Below are positions 1 to 10,397 of a stretch of DNA of 64,000 nt, in pieces. The notes under the pieces were generated by a model. It saw nothing but the letters and a program-made list of their open reading frames with translations, did not search any database and had not been told where the DNA came from. Within the stretch, counting starts at the first letter, position 1; every line of letters starts with the position of its first letter. The position numbers were made by a program, and so were the translations under genes. This stretch comes from Sternotherus odoratus (Eukaryota; Chordata; Testudines; Kinosternidae): the NCBI GenBank assembly GCA_032164245.1, contig JAVMKO010000006.1:8943001-9007000 (forward strand), written 5' to 3'.

Positions 1-132
1 CCCTATTTGCTGTTCTCCTTCCCTTAACCTATCTCCCTAACATTCTGTCCTTAGACTATGAGCTCCTTAGGGCAAGGACCGTCCCTTTTACATTAGCCGC
101 TAGCATATCATGGGCATAGCCATAAATAAATA

Positions 133-305
133 CACTGGATCCTCACTATAGCCCGGGGTTCAGGATCCATGCGCGGTCCGTGCTAACTTCGGGGGATGCA
201 TTGCCATGGCTTCTCATTTAAATATTTAAATTTGGGATCTATGGCAATGACTGTGCTGTACACGAACCCGTGCTATAGCATGCGGGCTATAGCAAGGGTC
301 CGGTG
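133..305. mobile_element. Palindromic Tigger/pogo-type MITE
   Basis: The two ends form long imperfect terminal inverted repeats: the left starts CACTGGATCCTCACTATAGC and the right, read in reverse, starts CACCGGACCCTTGCTATAGC. Both ends are flanked by the dinucleotide TA (131-132 and 306-307), the target duplication expected for pogo/Tigger elements. It is 173 bp with no coding capacity, so it is non-autonomous. The family assignment rests on the TA duplication and the CAC/CAG-type ends. Confidence 0.75.
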
Positions 306-307
306 TA

Positions 308-2237
308 ATGACTGAGGTTGTAAGTCAGTGTCAGGAATCCTAGAAATACATAGAATCGTGATATCGCCTGAGTGTCCGAAGGATTTGTGTGGTAATACTG
401 CACCAGACGTAAGCACCCTCTTACAGGTTCAGGCTATCACTCAGTTGTTTATCTGGATCTTTTTTAATCGGAAGTAAAATTGAGTTTACCAATGGATTTG
501 GATTCATCAGATCTCAATGTACCTGGGAAGCCAGTAGACAGAAGAATTAATTTTCAGTGCTCGAGAAAGTGAAATATAATGGAAACCGGAATGGCTGTGG
601 GAACGGATCTCTTGAACGACATTCTGCGTTCTGTTCAAACAAAACCACCTGCGTGTGTCCCCCTCCCCCCCCATCTCCCAAATACATTACATAAACCAAT
701 GCAATCTTCTTGGAAAACTTCTTCGAGAACCATTCCTGGGAAAATATTTTTTTTCCATATTAACAAGTTGTTACTTTTATTTAAAACTCTTCTCTCTCTT
801 TCACAGGTCCTATATGGATAGAATTTAACATGCCAGCTCAGAAAGTTGAACCGTCTCTAGCCCCATATTCTGCCTTGGGCAGTGGGCAGTCCTTGATACT
901 TCAGGAGAAGACAAACATTCCCTCTCCGATAACTTACGCAGCAATGCTATCGGTGAAAGATCAGTTTACACCCTGAAGCAGGAGCTTTGATTACCTTTAT
1001 TTTAGCTTACCTTCCATAACAGCACATGTTCTGATCATCAGTGTATCCAAACCTTATTTCAATCTATTCCCAGTATCTGGGTTCCTCTTTAGGATGAGTC
1101 AGGTTGCTAGCTCACGGGAGGGAGGATAAGGCTGCATTTGTATCACCGGACTCGCGGAATAACTGATGGGCACAACTTCTAGGAACTGCAATCGTAACTC
1201 CCCCAGCCTTGCAATGGAAACTGGTCTCATAGCCTGGCTTGCTGAGTTAGTGGTGAATAAACCCCCTTGCAGCCCACTCACTTTGATGCTATGTAACCTT
1301 TGAGGTTCTCTTTGTGGTGTGCCCCCACACATTACAAGGCAGACCTGCTGCAAGCCTTTTTCTCCCAATAAATGCTGCTATTGCTGCCCTGTTAATTAAT
1401 CTACTTTTGCAGCTTGCCCAACTGGTTTATAGTTTCAAGTGGCCAGAGATCCGAATCAGGAGGTGAGAAAAGAAAACTGAAGTATACACAAAAGATGAGG
1501 TTTTGGGTCTCCAGATCCTTTCGGCAGCTTTGTAAAGCTAAGCTTAATATTTAATTGCTAGGTGAATCCATTGTCGTGATAGTAATAGTGCAGGGCGGAA
1601 TGACAGTGTTAGATGGGGATGGGAAAGTACAAGCATGGATTTGAAAAGCCTTTCCCTGAGGAAAACTGATGCCCCGTTTTGGACAGCTTTCCTTCCTGCT
1701 TCCTCCGCTTATCATTCGTTCCACCTATTCATAAAAGGGACTCAAGCAAAACAGAGGCCTTTGTGTTACTTGCTGGCTGCCTTAATGAGAGGGGAGTTTC
1801 AGAACTGGGGAGTGGGTGGGTGTGCTCACATACCATGGTATGAATGCCTAGATAGATGAGGGGGTGGGAGTGGGGAAGAATCACTGGGAAACCGAAGAAG
1901 GAAATCAAAGGGGAACTTTGTGACCCACCTGTCTCCTGCAAAACTTGGGCCTGACTCAGATCTCATGCTGGTTTCACAGTGTGTGTAACCCCTTGACTTG
2001 GTAGAGATATTCCTGGCTAACGCTGATGTACTTGAAATCCGAATCAGGCTCAGTATGAGCAAAATTGTAGGTATAGCTGGTAGCACCACTTACAGCCAAG
2101 GTTTTCTAACACTTTCCATTATAAGACCCTTTTTTCAATTGCTGTTAACTTTCCCAACCTTGTCCCTGCTCGGTGTCTGCCTCTGGCTAAGGGGTGGGTG
2201 GGTGTGTATTTGGGAGGTCGGTCCCCAGCTCAACTCA
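308..2237. other. No recognised gene or repeat
   Basis: Only short ORFs below 100 codons are present, none with a recognisable domain. C-rich and T-rich runs occur near 660-680 and 745-755. I recognise no interspersed repeat here, although old decayed ones could be missed by eye. Confidence 0.5.
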
Positions 2238-2248
2238 TATATATAAAG
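2238..2248 (+). promoter_or_regulatory. TATA-like box upstream of a possible first exon
   Basis: A run reading TATATATAAAG lies about 430 bases upstream of a candidate short coding exon. Transcription would be expected to start near 2270-2275. The stretch 2300-2480 resembles a dispersed reptile repeat, which weakens the case for a genuine promoter. No CpG-rich region accompanies it. Confidence 0.2.
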
Positions 2249-2670
2249 TTTCAGCTAAGATAGTTCAGCTGTTGCTCAGAACGAAATTAGGGGAAAATAC
2301 GTTTGAAAACTTCTTGCTCCTATTTTGAGCTCCTGCCCAGCTCTAGCATCTCCATGCTTTGGAGCGCAGGGACTTGAAATTTGATAGAAGGGTCGCCTTT
2401 TTCGCATCCTTGTAGAAACCTGCCCGTATTTGCCCAAGTTATGAGGTTTTCATAAGAACTTTTAAGCAGAGCTTTGTTAAAGTTTGACAGCTAACTCCTC
2501 TGCAGATTGCATCCACACTGAGGGATACAGGGGATGAGCAGGATTTTCTTCCATTGCATCTCCTGGCAGAGAGGCTACTGTGGCACCAGGAACTGAGAGC
2601 AGAGAGTCTTTCGCTCCATCCTGTGTTCTCAAGTTGCTGGAGGAGGAGACCCAGGAAGCTCGCAGAGTGA

Positions 2671-2715
2671 ATGGACACAAGCAGCACATCCGGAAGAACA
2701 CCAGTTATGGAAACG
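2671..2715 (+). CDS. Possible first coding exon (15 codons), unidentified gene
   Basis: An ATG at 2671 opens a frame of 15 codons (MDTSSTSGRTPVMET) ending exactly at a splice-donor-like site, ACG|GTAACT, at 2715/2716, so the exon would end in phase 0. A TATA-like box lies about 430 bases upstream and an acceptor-like CTCCTCTGCAG lies at 2498-2508. A second, longer frame (from 2580) runs through the same bases. I do not recognise the peptide. Short donor-ended frames arise by chance in 64 kb, so this is only a candidate. The first exon-like acceptor downstream that is phase compatible and that I noticed is at 59306. Confidence 0.2.
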
Positions 2716-3075
2716 GTAACTGTCTTTTTTGGCTTTTTAATCAACTTAGGGAATTACATTTTTTAAAAATAAATTACATTAAAAGAACGCTACGGTTGCA
2801 AAGGCAAGCGCTCAAAAGTTCGGAAATGTCAGTAGTCAGGTTTTCTGTGCAATCTTAATGTGACGTCCCTGTGCATATGCATTATGATACAGTCTTTAAT
2901 TACATGATCACAATGGTTTCCACAGGTCCTCTACCTTCTTCAGTACACAGGATGGATGGAGCTCACTGAATAGGTATCTATCCAATAGTTCTTTTTTTCC
3001 CCACAGTTTGTGGCCATAAGCCCTATTTACTGACTCTCTGCACTGAGTAGGAATGATTAGTTAAGGACTATCCTG

Positions 3076-3205
3076 CTTGCATCCGACGAAGTGGGTATTA
3101 GCCCACGAAAGCTTATGCTTCAAAACTTTATAGTTAGTCTTTAAGGTGCCACAGGACTTTGTTACCTCTGCTATTCCAGACTAACACGGCTACCTCTCTG
3201 ATTCT
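3076..3205 (+). mobile_element. Short non-autonomous retroelement with hammerhead-like 5' end (Penelope-type LTR suspected)
   Basis: This 130-bp unit is bounded by an exact 11-bp duplication, GGACTATCCTG, at 3065-3075 and 3206-3216, so it is a complete insertion. Its 5' end carries a hammerhead-ribozyme-like core and its 3' part ends with the conserved block GACTAACACGGCTAC. A second copy, reverse-oriented, lies at 13363-13494 with about the same length and also an 11-bp duplication. There is no coding capacity. Association with Penelope-like elements is inferred: such elements are known to carry hammerhead motifs in their terminal repeats, and a Penelope-like coding fossil is present at 61.9 kb. 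A retrozyme-like or unrelated SINE origin is also possible. Confidence 0.7.
3079..3118 (+). ncRNA. Hammerhead-ribozyme-like motif, probably inactive
   Basis: Order of parts: stem I strand GCAT (3079-3082); core CCGACGA (3083-3089), against the consensus CUGANGA; one extra A; stem II GTGGGT/GCCCAC with loop ATTA (3091-3106); GAAA (3107-3110); GCTT (3111-3114); and ATGC (3115-3118), which pairs with the stem I strand. The expected cut would fall after 3114. Stem III would be only AG/CU, which is self-complementary and could form in a dimer, as described for minimal type I hammerheads of Penelope-like elements. The U4-to-C change and the extra A before stem II argue against activity of this copy. 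Confidence 0.5.
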
Positions 3206-3269
3206 GGACTATCCTGTGTTGATCAAATTGGTTTTACTTGTGGCCTAAATTAGGCTGGGGTCAGTGCTT

Positions 3270-3470
3270 CCAATGGGGTGGGAGGTTGCTTGTAACCTTA
3301 AAGCATTGGGTTTGGGTTCAATTCCTGCCTCTGCCACTGATTCCTGTGTGCTCTTGGACGAGTCACTTAATTTCTCTGTCCAAAGGAGATAATGGCATGT
3401 CCCTATCTGACAGGGGGTAAGGTGAGGATAAATTCTTTCGTGTGGGTGAGGTGCTCAAATACAGCAGCAA
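3270..3470 (+). repeat. MIR-type SINE fragment
   Basis: The run contains the MIR-like order of motifs: a TGGGTTCAATTCCTGCCTCT segment, 'CTCTGCCACTGATT', a 'GGACGAGTCACTTAATTTCT' segment and a trailing 'GAGGATAAATTC'. Divergence is high, as expected for this ancient amniote SINE. Confidence 0.65.
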
Positions 3471-3475
3471 AAGGG

Positions 3476-4285
3476 GACATGTACAAACCTAGCTAGAGAG
3501 AGACAGGCGGTAAAAGTCTAAGGCCTTTGTCCAAAGCCCACTTCTACATTTAATACATTCCTCAGACACTTAAATAAAATGTGGAAAATGTTTGCATTTC
3601 ATTCTTTAAGTAACAGAGCAAGTCAAGCCGGATGTATCGGAAAGCTTAGAATTCAAAAGTGATATTATCCCTCTGCCTGCAGTACAATGATTGAAAATGA
3701 CATCTTCTACATGCCCAATTAAAATTCATACCTTTTAACCTTCACAACCATCTGCGATCGGTATCATTAAGACTGATTCAACAAGATGCCTTGATATTCT
3801 ACATTATTTGTATGCCCGATATTCCAAATAAACATTTGTGAAATTCATTTCAAAAGATGTTAACACTCGTGAAACCCACGGTGCCCCAGAGGGATTATAT
3901 AAATTTCCATGTCAAATATTTGAAGCAAAGCACTTGTACAGAAACAGTATTTTTTTGTGTTTTGATGCCTTTCATTTCCATAAACTAGATTACTTTCTGA
4001 AATTACTTTCACACAGAGAACAGTTTCTATTGAATTCCAGTCAGTGAGCTCTTCGGAGTGTGATGTGAATAAAATATCGATGGGTTATGTAGCAGCCAGT
4101 ATGCATATATGTGTGTGTCGTAGGAGGGCAAACCAAGTTTAGGTTTTATCTGCAAGAGGGTTCATAGACAGAGATTTACTGTCTTAGAGTAATTGCTAAA
4201 CAACTATTTCATTTATAACCTAACAAGAAAGCTCTCTGGATTTCTGTCTCCATCTCTTACCTGGCTAACAATGAGCTGATCTCTC
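3476..4285. other. AT-rich stretch without recognised features
   Basis: Short ORFs only, and no repeat boundaries or RNA gene that I can support. A short TG-rich run lies near 4106-4118. Confidence 0.5.
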
Positions 4286-4288
4286 TTG

Positions 4289-4916
4289 GGGCATGGTTAG
4301 ACTGGCGCTTTGCGGCACAAAAACCCTCCTGTAGCGCTATAATTTTCATAGGGAACACACTTCAAAGGGAGATTTTGCGCAATGAGTCCCTGTTTAAACC
4401 TCCTTTTCCAGAGTGATAAGCCTTTTTGCGCTAACGCTATAGTGCAAGGGTGGGAATGTGAACACTCATTACGCTATAAGGGAATCAACAAGCCATTTAA
4501 GGCAAATGACGTCAATGTTGTTTTGAAAAAGGGGGGAAGAATCAGGAAGTAGCTGATCAGTTTCTCTCTTAAAACTCAGAGCCGATAAGCACTGGAAATG
4601 CTGACCGATTGAGCTGTGTGAGTGCACTGCAGAGCCTGGTCAGTTTCCTAGTCACTGACAGCCTCAACTTGTCTCATTGCCTACACTTTCCCTGTTCCCC
4701 CTTGCCCCTCTTCTTTGCAAAGCAGGCTGCACCCAGCTGAATGCTGGGATACCTGCCCTATCCCGCAACTGATACTGCCGTCAGAAGCGCGACAAATGTA
4801 TGCAGTGAAACCTTGTAGCGCAAAATAATCTGTACAGTCTCTAGTGCGATACCTATTGCGCTACATTGGGAAGCGCTACAAATAAACGCGCTATAATCTT
4901 CAGTCTAACCATACCC
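4289..4916. mobile_element. 628-bp MITE with GGGTATGGTTAGACTG-type inverted ends
   Basis: The left end GGGCATGGTTAGACTG and the right end CAGTCTAACCATACCC are inverted copies with one mismatch. A 3-bp duplication, TTG, flanks both ends (4286-4288 and 4917-4919). Inside the ends are repeated GCGCTATAA/GTAGCGC motifs in both orientations, for example near 4332, 4814, 4857, 4873 and 4887. These look like subterminal repeats that a transposase could bind. No transposase ORF is visible. The 3-bp duplication fits Harbinger-like enzymes, but TTG is not the usual TWA. Confidence 0.7.
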
Positions 4917-4919
4917 TTG

Positions 4920-7527
4920 TTAAGTACTGATTTGCTGGCATGCAGCTGTTTCTGGCTGTCAGTAGTTCTTCAACCACAAAGTTTTATCTGCTTCTTGCAA
5001 ACCCTAATTCTGCCCCCCAAAAATGAGAGGCTCACACACAAAAGATTGATCTGAGCCAACATTATCCTTATTGTCTTTTTGCCAACCCTGAGAAATGGTC
5101 AAATGCCCAGGTTTCTAAAAGAGGAGGAAAGAAACACTTGAAAAAGAAATTTGCAGTTTTCATATTAAAAGTTTTGCAGAAACTACTTCTAAAACCTCGG
5201 TTTTGGATCACCTCTTCTCTTTAGATTATGTAGGTCTTTGTGGGATTGGCTTCTGAATTTGTTCTCCAGAGAATAGCGAGGACAGTGGTAACATCTGTGA
5301 TCGATGTTTTATGACTCAGCCCCAAATCGTGGGCTATCGGAACCTCCCTAAGGATCCTTTGTAAAGGACACATGTCAAGTTCAAAACAAGCCAAGTCTGC
5401 AGCACACTGTATCTCCTATCCGAATAGCTTAAGAAATTAAAAAATAAAACCCCAAAGAGATCCCATCGATCAAGGATGGGACATGTACGGTTTCTAGTTA
5501 TTATTTGTAGTATGTGATGTATAGATTATGAGCAAAATTCTTCTCGCTGAACAACAGAGAGACGGCCCTTATCCTCCGGGAGGATCTTTATCATATGTTT
5601 TATGCTTGTTCAACACATGGGCCTCCCATTGACATCAGTGGAAATTTCACCTACGGAATCAGGATCAGCCCTGCTCTAGTTGCAGCTGCGGCTGACTGGC
5701 CTCCCAAAGGTGGGCAAGCCGCCGCGTTGGGGTGTGCAAAGATTCACTTGCATGCATCATTTAAACAGCACCCAGTCACCTTTTTGGTGCTTGCAAACGG
5801 GAGCTGGGCACGCACACCCAGGCTGAAGGTGTCAGCTCACTCCATTGGGCTTAGACAGCTGTGTGCAGCGAGCAAACTCACGCTGAATTGACCTTCCTCT
5901 TGATCAGAATGTCCTGCTGCAGAGCGGTTCTGCTGGAGAGAGAGCCAAGGAGCCTGCACAGCTGTTCTCTGTGGGCTTCCAGCCACAGCGCTGTAGAGGG
6001 ACGTTTTGGTGGCAGAGCAAGAGTGGGCTGAAAGGATGGCCGGAGGCACACGCTGTGGATCTATTGGTTTAGCAACTCAGAAGTCCCAGTTATTGCAGCA
6101 CCGCTCTGCTGTTGTCATCAGCCAGGAGGGGGAAGCTCTGTCCCCACCCACGAAGCACCCTTGGTACTTTGTGAGATTTATAAAACAACAAGAGATGCTG
6201 TCTGAACCCCCTGGGCATTGCTGGCAAATACTAAACCTGGCCTGTGGGGAGCATCTCGGGGTAAAATGCTCCAGTTTTCACAGTCTCACGTCTTCCTTCT
6301 CCTCTTTTTCCTTGGGTCTCATCATCTGAAGTTGTCCAGTAGGTGGGTTCCAGACAGAGACTCTTTGGTGGCGGCAGCATTTTGTCACCGTTCCCTTTTG
6401 GACTTGCACAGCAGTCCCCAGCACATACCAAGCGGGGGTCCCATTGTGCAGCAAATAACAGACGTCCATGAACACTCATGTCGTATTCATTCCACGAGAG
6501 CCTCCGTTTGCGCTCGTTTTTGGTGAAACAGAGGCTAAGCCAAAGGTGAGTCCTTAGATGTCATTTTTTTGGATGTAATTTCCTGGCTTTTCTTAACAAA
6601 GCCAACTGCACGTGGGTTCTTGGGGTGTAAATGCCTATCACAGTAGTTCAGACAGGAAACGAAACAGAGTGGAGGCCAGTGAGAAGGGGGGAATGTGAGG
6701 CAGTAACAAAGCCAACGGAAAACCACTTTGCATGGACAAAGAATGAGACCCTGATTCTAATCTGACTTGAACTTGTGTACATCATGAATAACACCATTGC
6801 AAACCCAGTGTTGGAGCATCCTTGGGGAGATCTGTATGGAAACTGCCCTGGGCACCTCAGCCAGGAATTGTAATGTGGTCCAGCTAAAATGACTTTGGAA
6901 GAGCCGAACCTAAGTGAAGTCAGTGGCAGCGTTTGGAGACGCCCCCCCACTGTGCTGAAATTAAATATTACGCCAACAGAAAAGGCCCTTTGACTCAAGT
7001 TATGGTTTTCCTGTGAATGCGGACAGCCGCATTACAGCCCAGCAGACTACGGCAGCTGTGCCCTTCTTGAGCTGGGTGACTTCCCCAGATCCGAAAACTT
7101 GCATTTGTTCTCTCTCCAGCAGGGATACGTGACCCAGGACTGGGTGCACAGTTCATCTCCCATTGAGACTTCAAGCTGCAAGCTCCCGATGGGTCATTTA
7201 CTGGCGACAGTGCCGTGGGGTCCATTTCTCGGTTGTGGTGAATGCGTGGAGGACAAGCCGTCAACTAAAATGAGCCCTGCCCAAACTTTCAGGATGGGAT
7301 TCTCGGGAACTCTCTGCATGGGGGCCTGACTCTGCTCCCATTGGAGTCAATGGTGAAAGTCCCATTGGCCTCTCTCTGCCCCATTTCCCCATAAGGATCC
7401 CCAGTCAGGTGATATTTTCCGTGGTGAGAGAAAGACAAAAGGCTGGTTCCCTGCCACTGCTTATGTAATGTCAACATGGAAGTAAAAGCTAAAAACTGGG
7501 CTATAAGACGTTTTCTCTCTTCGGTGT
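4920..7527. other. No recognised gene; minor MITE-like fragments
   Basis: The longest frames are just over 100 codons, overlap on both strands and lack recognisable domains. Fragments with repeat-like wording occur near 5555-5690 and 7290-7400 (segments such as CCCATTGACATCAGTGG and CCCATTGGAGTCAATGG). They resemble decayed palindromic MITEs but have no clear ends. Confidence 0.45.
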
Positions 7528-7531
7528 ATTT

Positions 7532-7990
7532 TGTGACAGATCGCCTTCTCCCCCCTCTTCAAACACAGGCAGGAAACTCTTCTTTGGCTCCAACAGTGCT
7601 CTTTATTTCACAGTGCAAGGCCCCCACCACCAATATACCCAGCTTTATAGTTCAGCTCTTCAGCTTACAGCTCCTACACAGCTCTGCAGCTTACAGCTCT
7701 ACACAACTCTATATAGTTCAGCTCTGTCAGGCCTCTAGCCTCAGCTCTATTTCAGCTCTGTATCTTTCTCTATCCTTCTCTCTCACTCCTCCACAGTGAC
7801 ATACCACCACCACACTGGGCTTCCTGCCTGGCAGGCTTATATCCCTCTGAGGAGGCCACCAGGTGCAGCTCATCCAGCCTGAGCCTTCTGCAGCCCAGGT
7901 GGCTAATTAGGCTTTCTGCAAGGGAGGTTTGCAGGGGGCTTTTCTCCCTCTTAAAGGGGCGGCAGGCTGGGTCAGGCCCACCCTGCCACA
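7532..7990 (-). mobile_element. Solo LTR, 459 bp
   Basis: Read on the minus strand it starts TGTGGCAGGGTGGG and ends GATCTGTCACA. It is flanked by the 4-bp duplication ATTT (7528-7531 and 7991-7994). A TATA box (GGATATAAGCC) lies at 7833-7843 and a polyadenylation signal AATAAA at 7602-7607, in the right order for U3-R-U5. The region 7650-7760 is built of repeated CAGCTCT/ACAGCTC motifs. There is no internal retroviral or Gypsy sequence beside it, so it is a solo LTR left by recombination. Its superfamily is not certain. Confidence 0.85.
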
Positions 7991-8011
7991 ATTTATTTAA
8001 TCTGGTTAGCG

Positions 8012-8380
8012 CCAGTCTGCAGGGGCAGACTTTGCAAATCCCTGATTATTTTAGGCGGGGCGTCTAGTCCAAACCAGACTGGTGGCCAGCCTGTGTGCTC
8101 CCCGCACTGCTCGAATTAGTTCATCAGATCAATGGCGGGCTAGTCTGCAGGCAGACTGTACACAGGCCATTTTAATTGGCTAATCTGGCCGTTTGACAGT
8201 CTGTTGGGCAAGATGGGTAAATCTCTAAATTGTTTTAGTTAATATAGTGGGTGCTACCCAGTCTGCTGGCAGTCTGATGAACATGCAGGGTATTTTGATG
8301 AACTAATAAAGTCAGGGCCAGTCTTGTCTGTGTGCAACCCCTATGTTATTGCAGTTAGGTCATCTTGTTGCTCGTAGGTC
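8012..8380 (+). repeat. Degenerate ~60-bp tandem array, about six units
   Basis: Units start near 8012, 8074, 8140, 8196, 8258 and 8318 and are 56-66 bases long. Each opens with a version of CCAGTCTGCTGGCAGACTG, continues into an AT-rich middle like ATTTTAGTTGGCTAAT, and ends GGGTG/GGCGGG-like. Similarity between units is clear in the heads and weak in the tails, so the array is old. The bases just left of 8012 (ATTTAATCTGGTTAGCG) resemble a unit tail, which suggests that the neighbouring solo LTR cut into the array. Confidence 0.6.
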
Positions 8381-8385
8381 ACCTT

Positions 8386-8905
8386 CAGCATTGTGTTTTT
8401 GGAGGTTGGACGTTACGGGTGGGTTATGGGTCAGTCTATCTTCTTTTCCTTGAGTGTATTACTTATTTCAGTAGTGTCTAGCTTTTCTGTGGTTAGTGTG
8501 GTGTGTCATTCTTACTGAGGGCCACCTTACTCAGACCTATATGTATTTCAGCCTAGTTAGGCTCAAATCCCTAGCATAGAGGAAAGCATATCTCCATCAA
8601 AACTAATTATAAAATACATATTGACTTCTTAAAGAGCAGAATTGTATAACCTTATCTGTAGTTATGGGTTACTTCAGCTAACTATCCACCCCCAGGTGAG
8701 GGTTTAGGCCTATTGTAATCTGTGAGAATTCAGCCCCAAGAGTAACTACAGTAGAGAGGTTATGGATAGAAAGTAGGGTTCCCAGTTTTGGCTGATGTAT
8801 TCCTGGCGGTTACAACACACAATATCATCTTTAATTAAAGATTAATCTTTAATTCCTGGAGATTCCAGGACAATCTTGGAGGGCTGGCGACTCTAAGAGA
8901 CCCCA
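8386..8905. other. Unassigned; possible small MITE at 8777-8898
   Basis: Most of the stretch is unrecognised. From about 8777 to 8898 the ends AGGGTTCCCAG and, in reverse, AGAGTCGCCAG resemble each other. The interior contains TTTAATTAAAGATTAATC and CCTGGAGATTCCAGGACAAT, a wording I recognise from dispersed reptile repeats. Boundaries and target duplication are unclear. Confidence 0.35.
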
Positions 8906-9574
8906 TGTTACACAATACGGACAGCACAATGCACTTTTTATAATAATTGCTTCTAGTAGCCAGCCAAACAACAGTTCAAGCCCTGAGATCTGGCAAAGGA
9001 AGGAGAGACCAATGCGGAACACACAGTGTTTGCATTACACACACCATGCCTTCCGGAAAAACCCAAAGTGTTGGTCCTTGTCCTCGTTGTCACCATCTGT
9101 GGTTGTCATTCTAGCATCCCTACCAAGGTCGGGATAAAGGCCGGGATAAAGCTTATATAACGTGTTACTTACACATGAACTGTTGGGTTCTTAGATATTT
9201 ATGAAGGTTTTAACCCGTTTTCCTTATTTAAATTTCTACACACCACTACTTTTGGGGTGCCCTGTTTTTCAGGCACTAACTCATCAGTTCTCCTTATACT
9301 CGTTAGCATTTGTTATCTTATCACCATAGTAACAGTCAGTTCTTTAAGGAAATCTCTAACATTTCACCCTGGCTACCAGTGACTGTCTACTGATCTCTCC
9401 TAGACATTATTATCCAAACTAAGCAGGTATTTTCAAACCATCAGCATATCACGAACATAGACACAAGCTCAGCAGGTTTATTAATAACTTATGCTAATTT
9501 ATCCTAAATCCTAAAATCTAATTTAGCTAAACTAAATATTTTACAGGCCTGAGGCCTGTAGGCCCTGTGTTACA
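8906..9574 (-). mobile_element. Probable solo LTR, 669 bp
   Basis: On the minus strand the unit starts TGTAACACAGGGCC and ends GTGTAACA, giving TG...CA termini with inverted TGTWACAC. A TATA box, GTTATATAAGC, lies at about 9154-9164 in minus orientation. No convincing target duplication was found, and no retroviral internal region adjoins it. Recognition rests on the termini, the TATA box and family resemblance. Confidence 0.55.
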
Positions 9575-9746
9575 GCATTAATTAATGCTTAGGTTTCACC
9601 TCTAGTGTCTAAATATCCACCTACTGTCTTTCATCCTTGGCTACAGTTGAGATTATTTTCTTTTTCCTATTCTTGTTTGTTCTACAGTCGAGCCTAGAAG
9701 GGCGGGAAATGGGCCCCAAAGAGAGTTAGTGACTCACTCAAGATCA

Positions 9747-9850
9747 CAGATAGACTCATAGACTATCTGGGTTGGAAGGGACCTCCAGTGGTCATCTAGT
9801 CCAACCGCCTACTCAAAGCAGGACCAATCCCCAACTAAATCATCCAGATA
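9747..9850 (-). mobile_element. CR1 LINE 3' end fragment
   Basis: Contains the reverse of the sauropsid CR1 tail: ACTCATAGACTATCTGGGTT, GGTCATCTAGTCCAACC and CAAAGCAGGACCAATCCCCA. It breaks off after about 100 bases, as typical 5'-truncated copies do. Confidence 0.85.
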
Positions 9851-10284
9851 AGACCAGCTCTTCAGTTAGTGTGTTAACCCTAACATCTCTCTTTCTGATC
9901 ACAGAGCAGACTCCTTTTCTGACAAGTACTATATCACCCTTTTGAGCTACAACTTCCAGCGTATCGGAACAATGATTCTGCAACAAGATTTATCTCTTCA
10001 TTTCATTTTTTTTTAGCTAAAGACTATTTTTATCAGAAGAATTTCACAGAACAGAGGAGAAGGGGTCATGCCGAATCCACCAGTCTTCTGTGCGGACTAC
10101 TTTTAGAAGACAACAGTTTATTGGTTTTTGTAAAAGGGGTAAGTAAAAATGTGTACATAATACGACAAGAGAAGCTCCATGATGATAAACCAACATAAGG
10201 GTAGGAGTCAAAAATCTATCAAACATTCATATTTGTCACTGAAATAGATCCACTCTAGAGGAAAAGGTGGCACATAATGGTGAG

Positions 10285-10376
10285 GAAAAGCTGGTCTTGT
10301 GAGTAAGATACTGGACTGAGTGCCAGGAGAAGACATGTACTTCACCTTTCTCAGCTGTAAAGTGGTGGGGGGGGGT
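10285..10376 (+). repeat. MIR-type SINE fragment
   Basis: Matches the MIR order with ACTGGACTGAGTGCCAGGAG, TTCACCTTTCTCAGCTGTAAA and a G run. A short continuation after the hAT MITE (near 11035-11075) suggests the hAT landed close to or within this SINE. Confidence 0.4.
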
Positions 10377-10397
10377 TATATACTAGAGGTCCAAGGC

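Noticed and set aside
8012..8380. CRISPR array
   Set aside because: Units are contiguous and diverged, without exact repeats separated by unique spacers, in a vertebrate genome.
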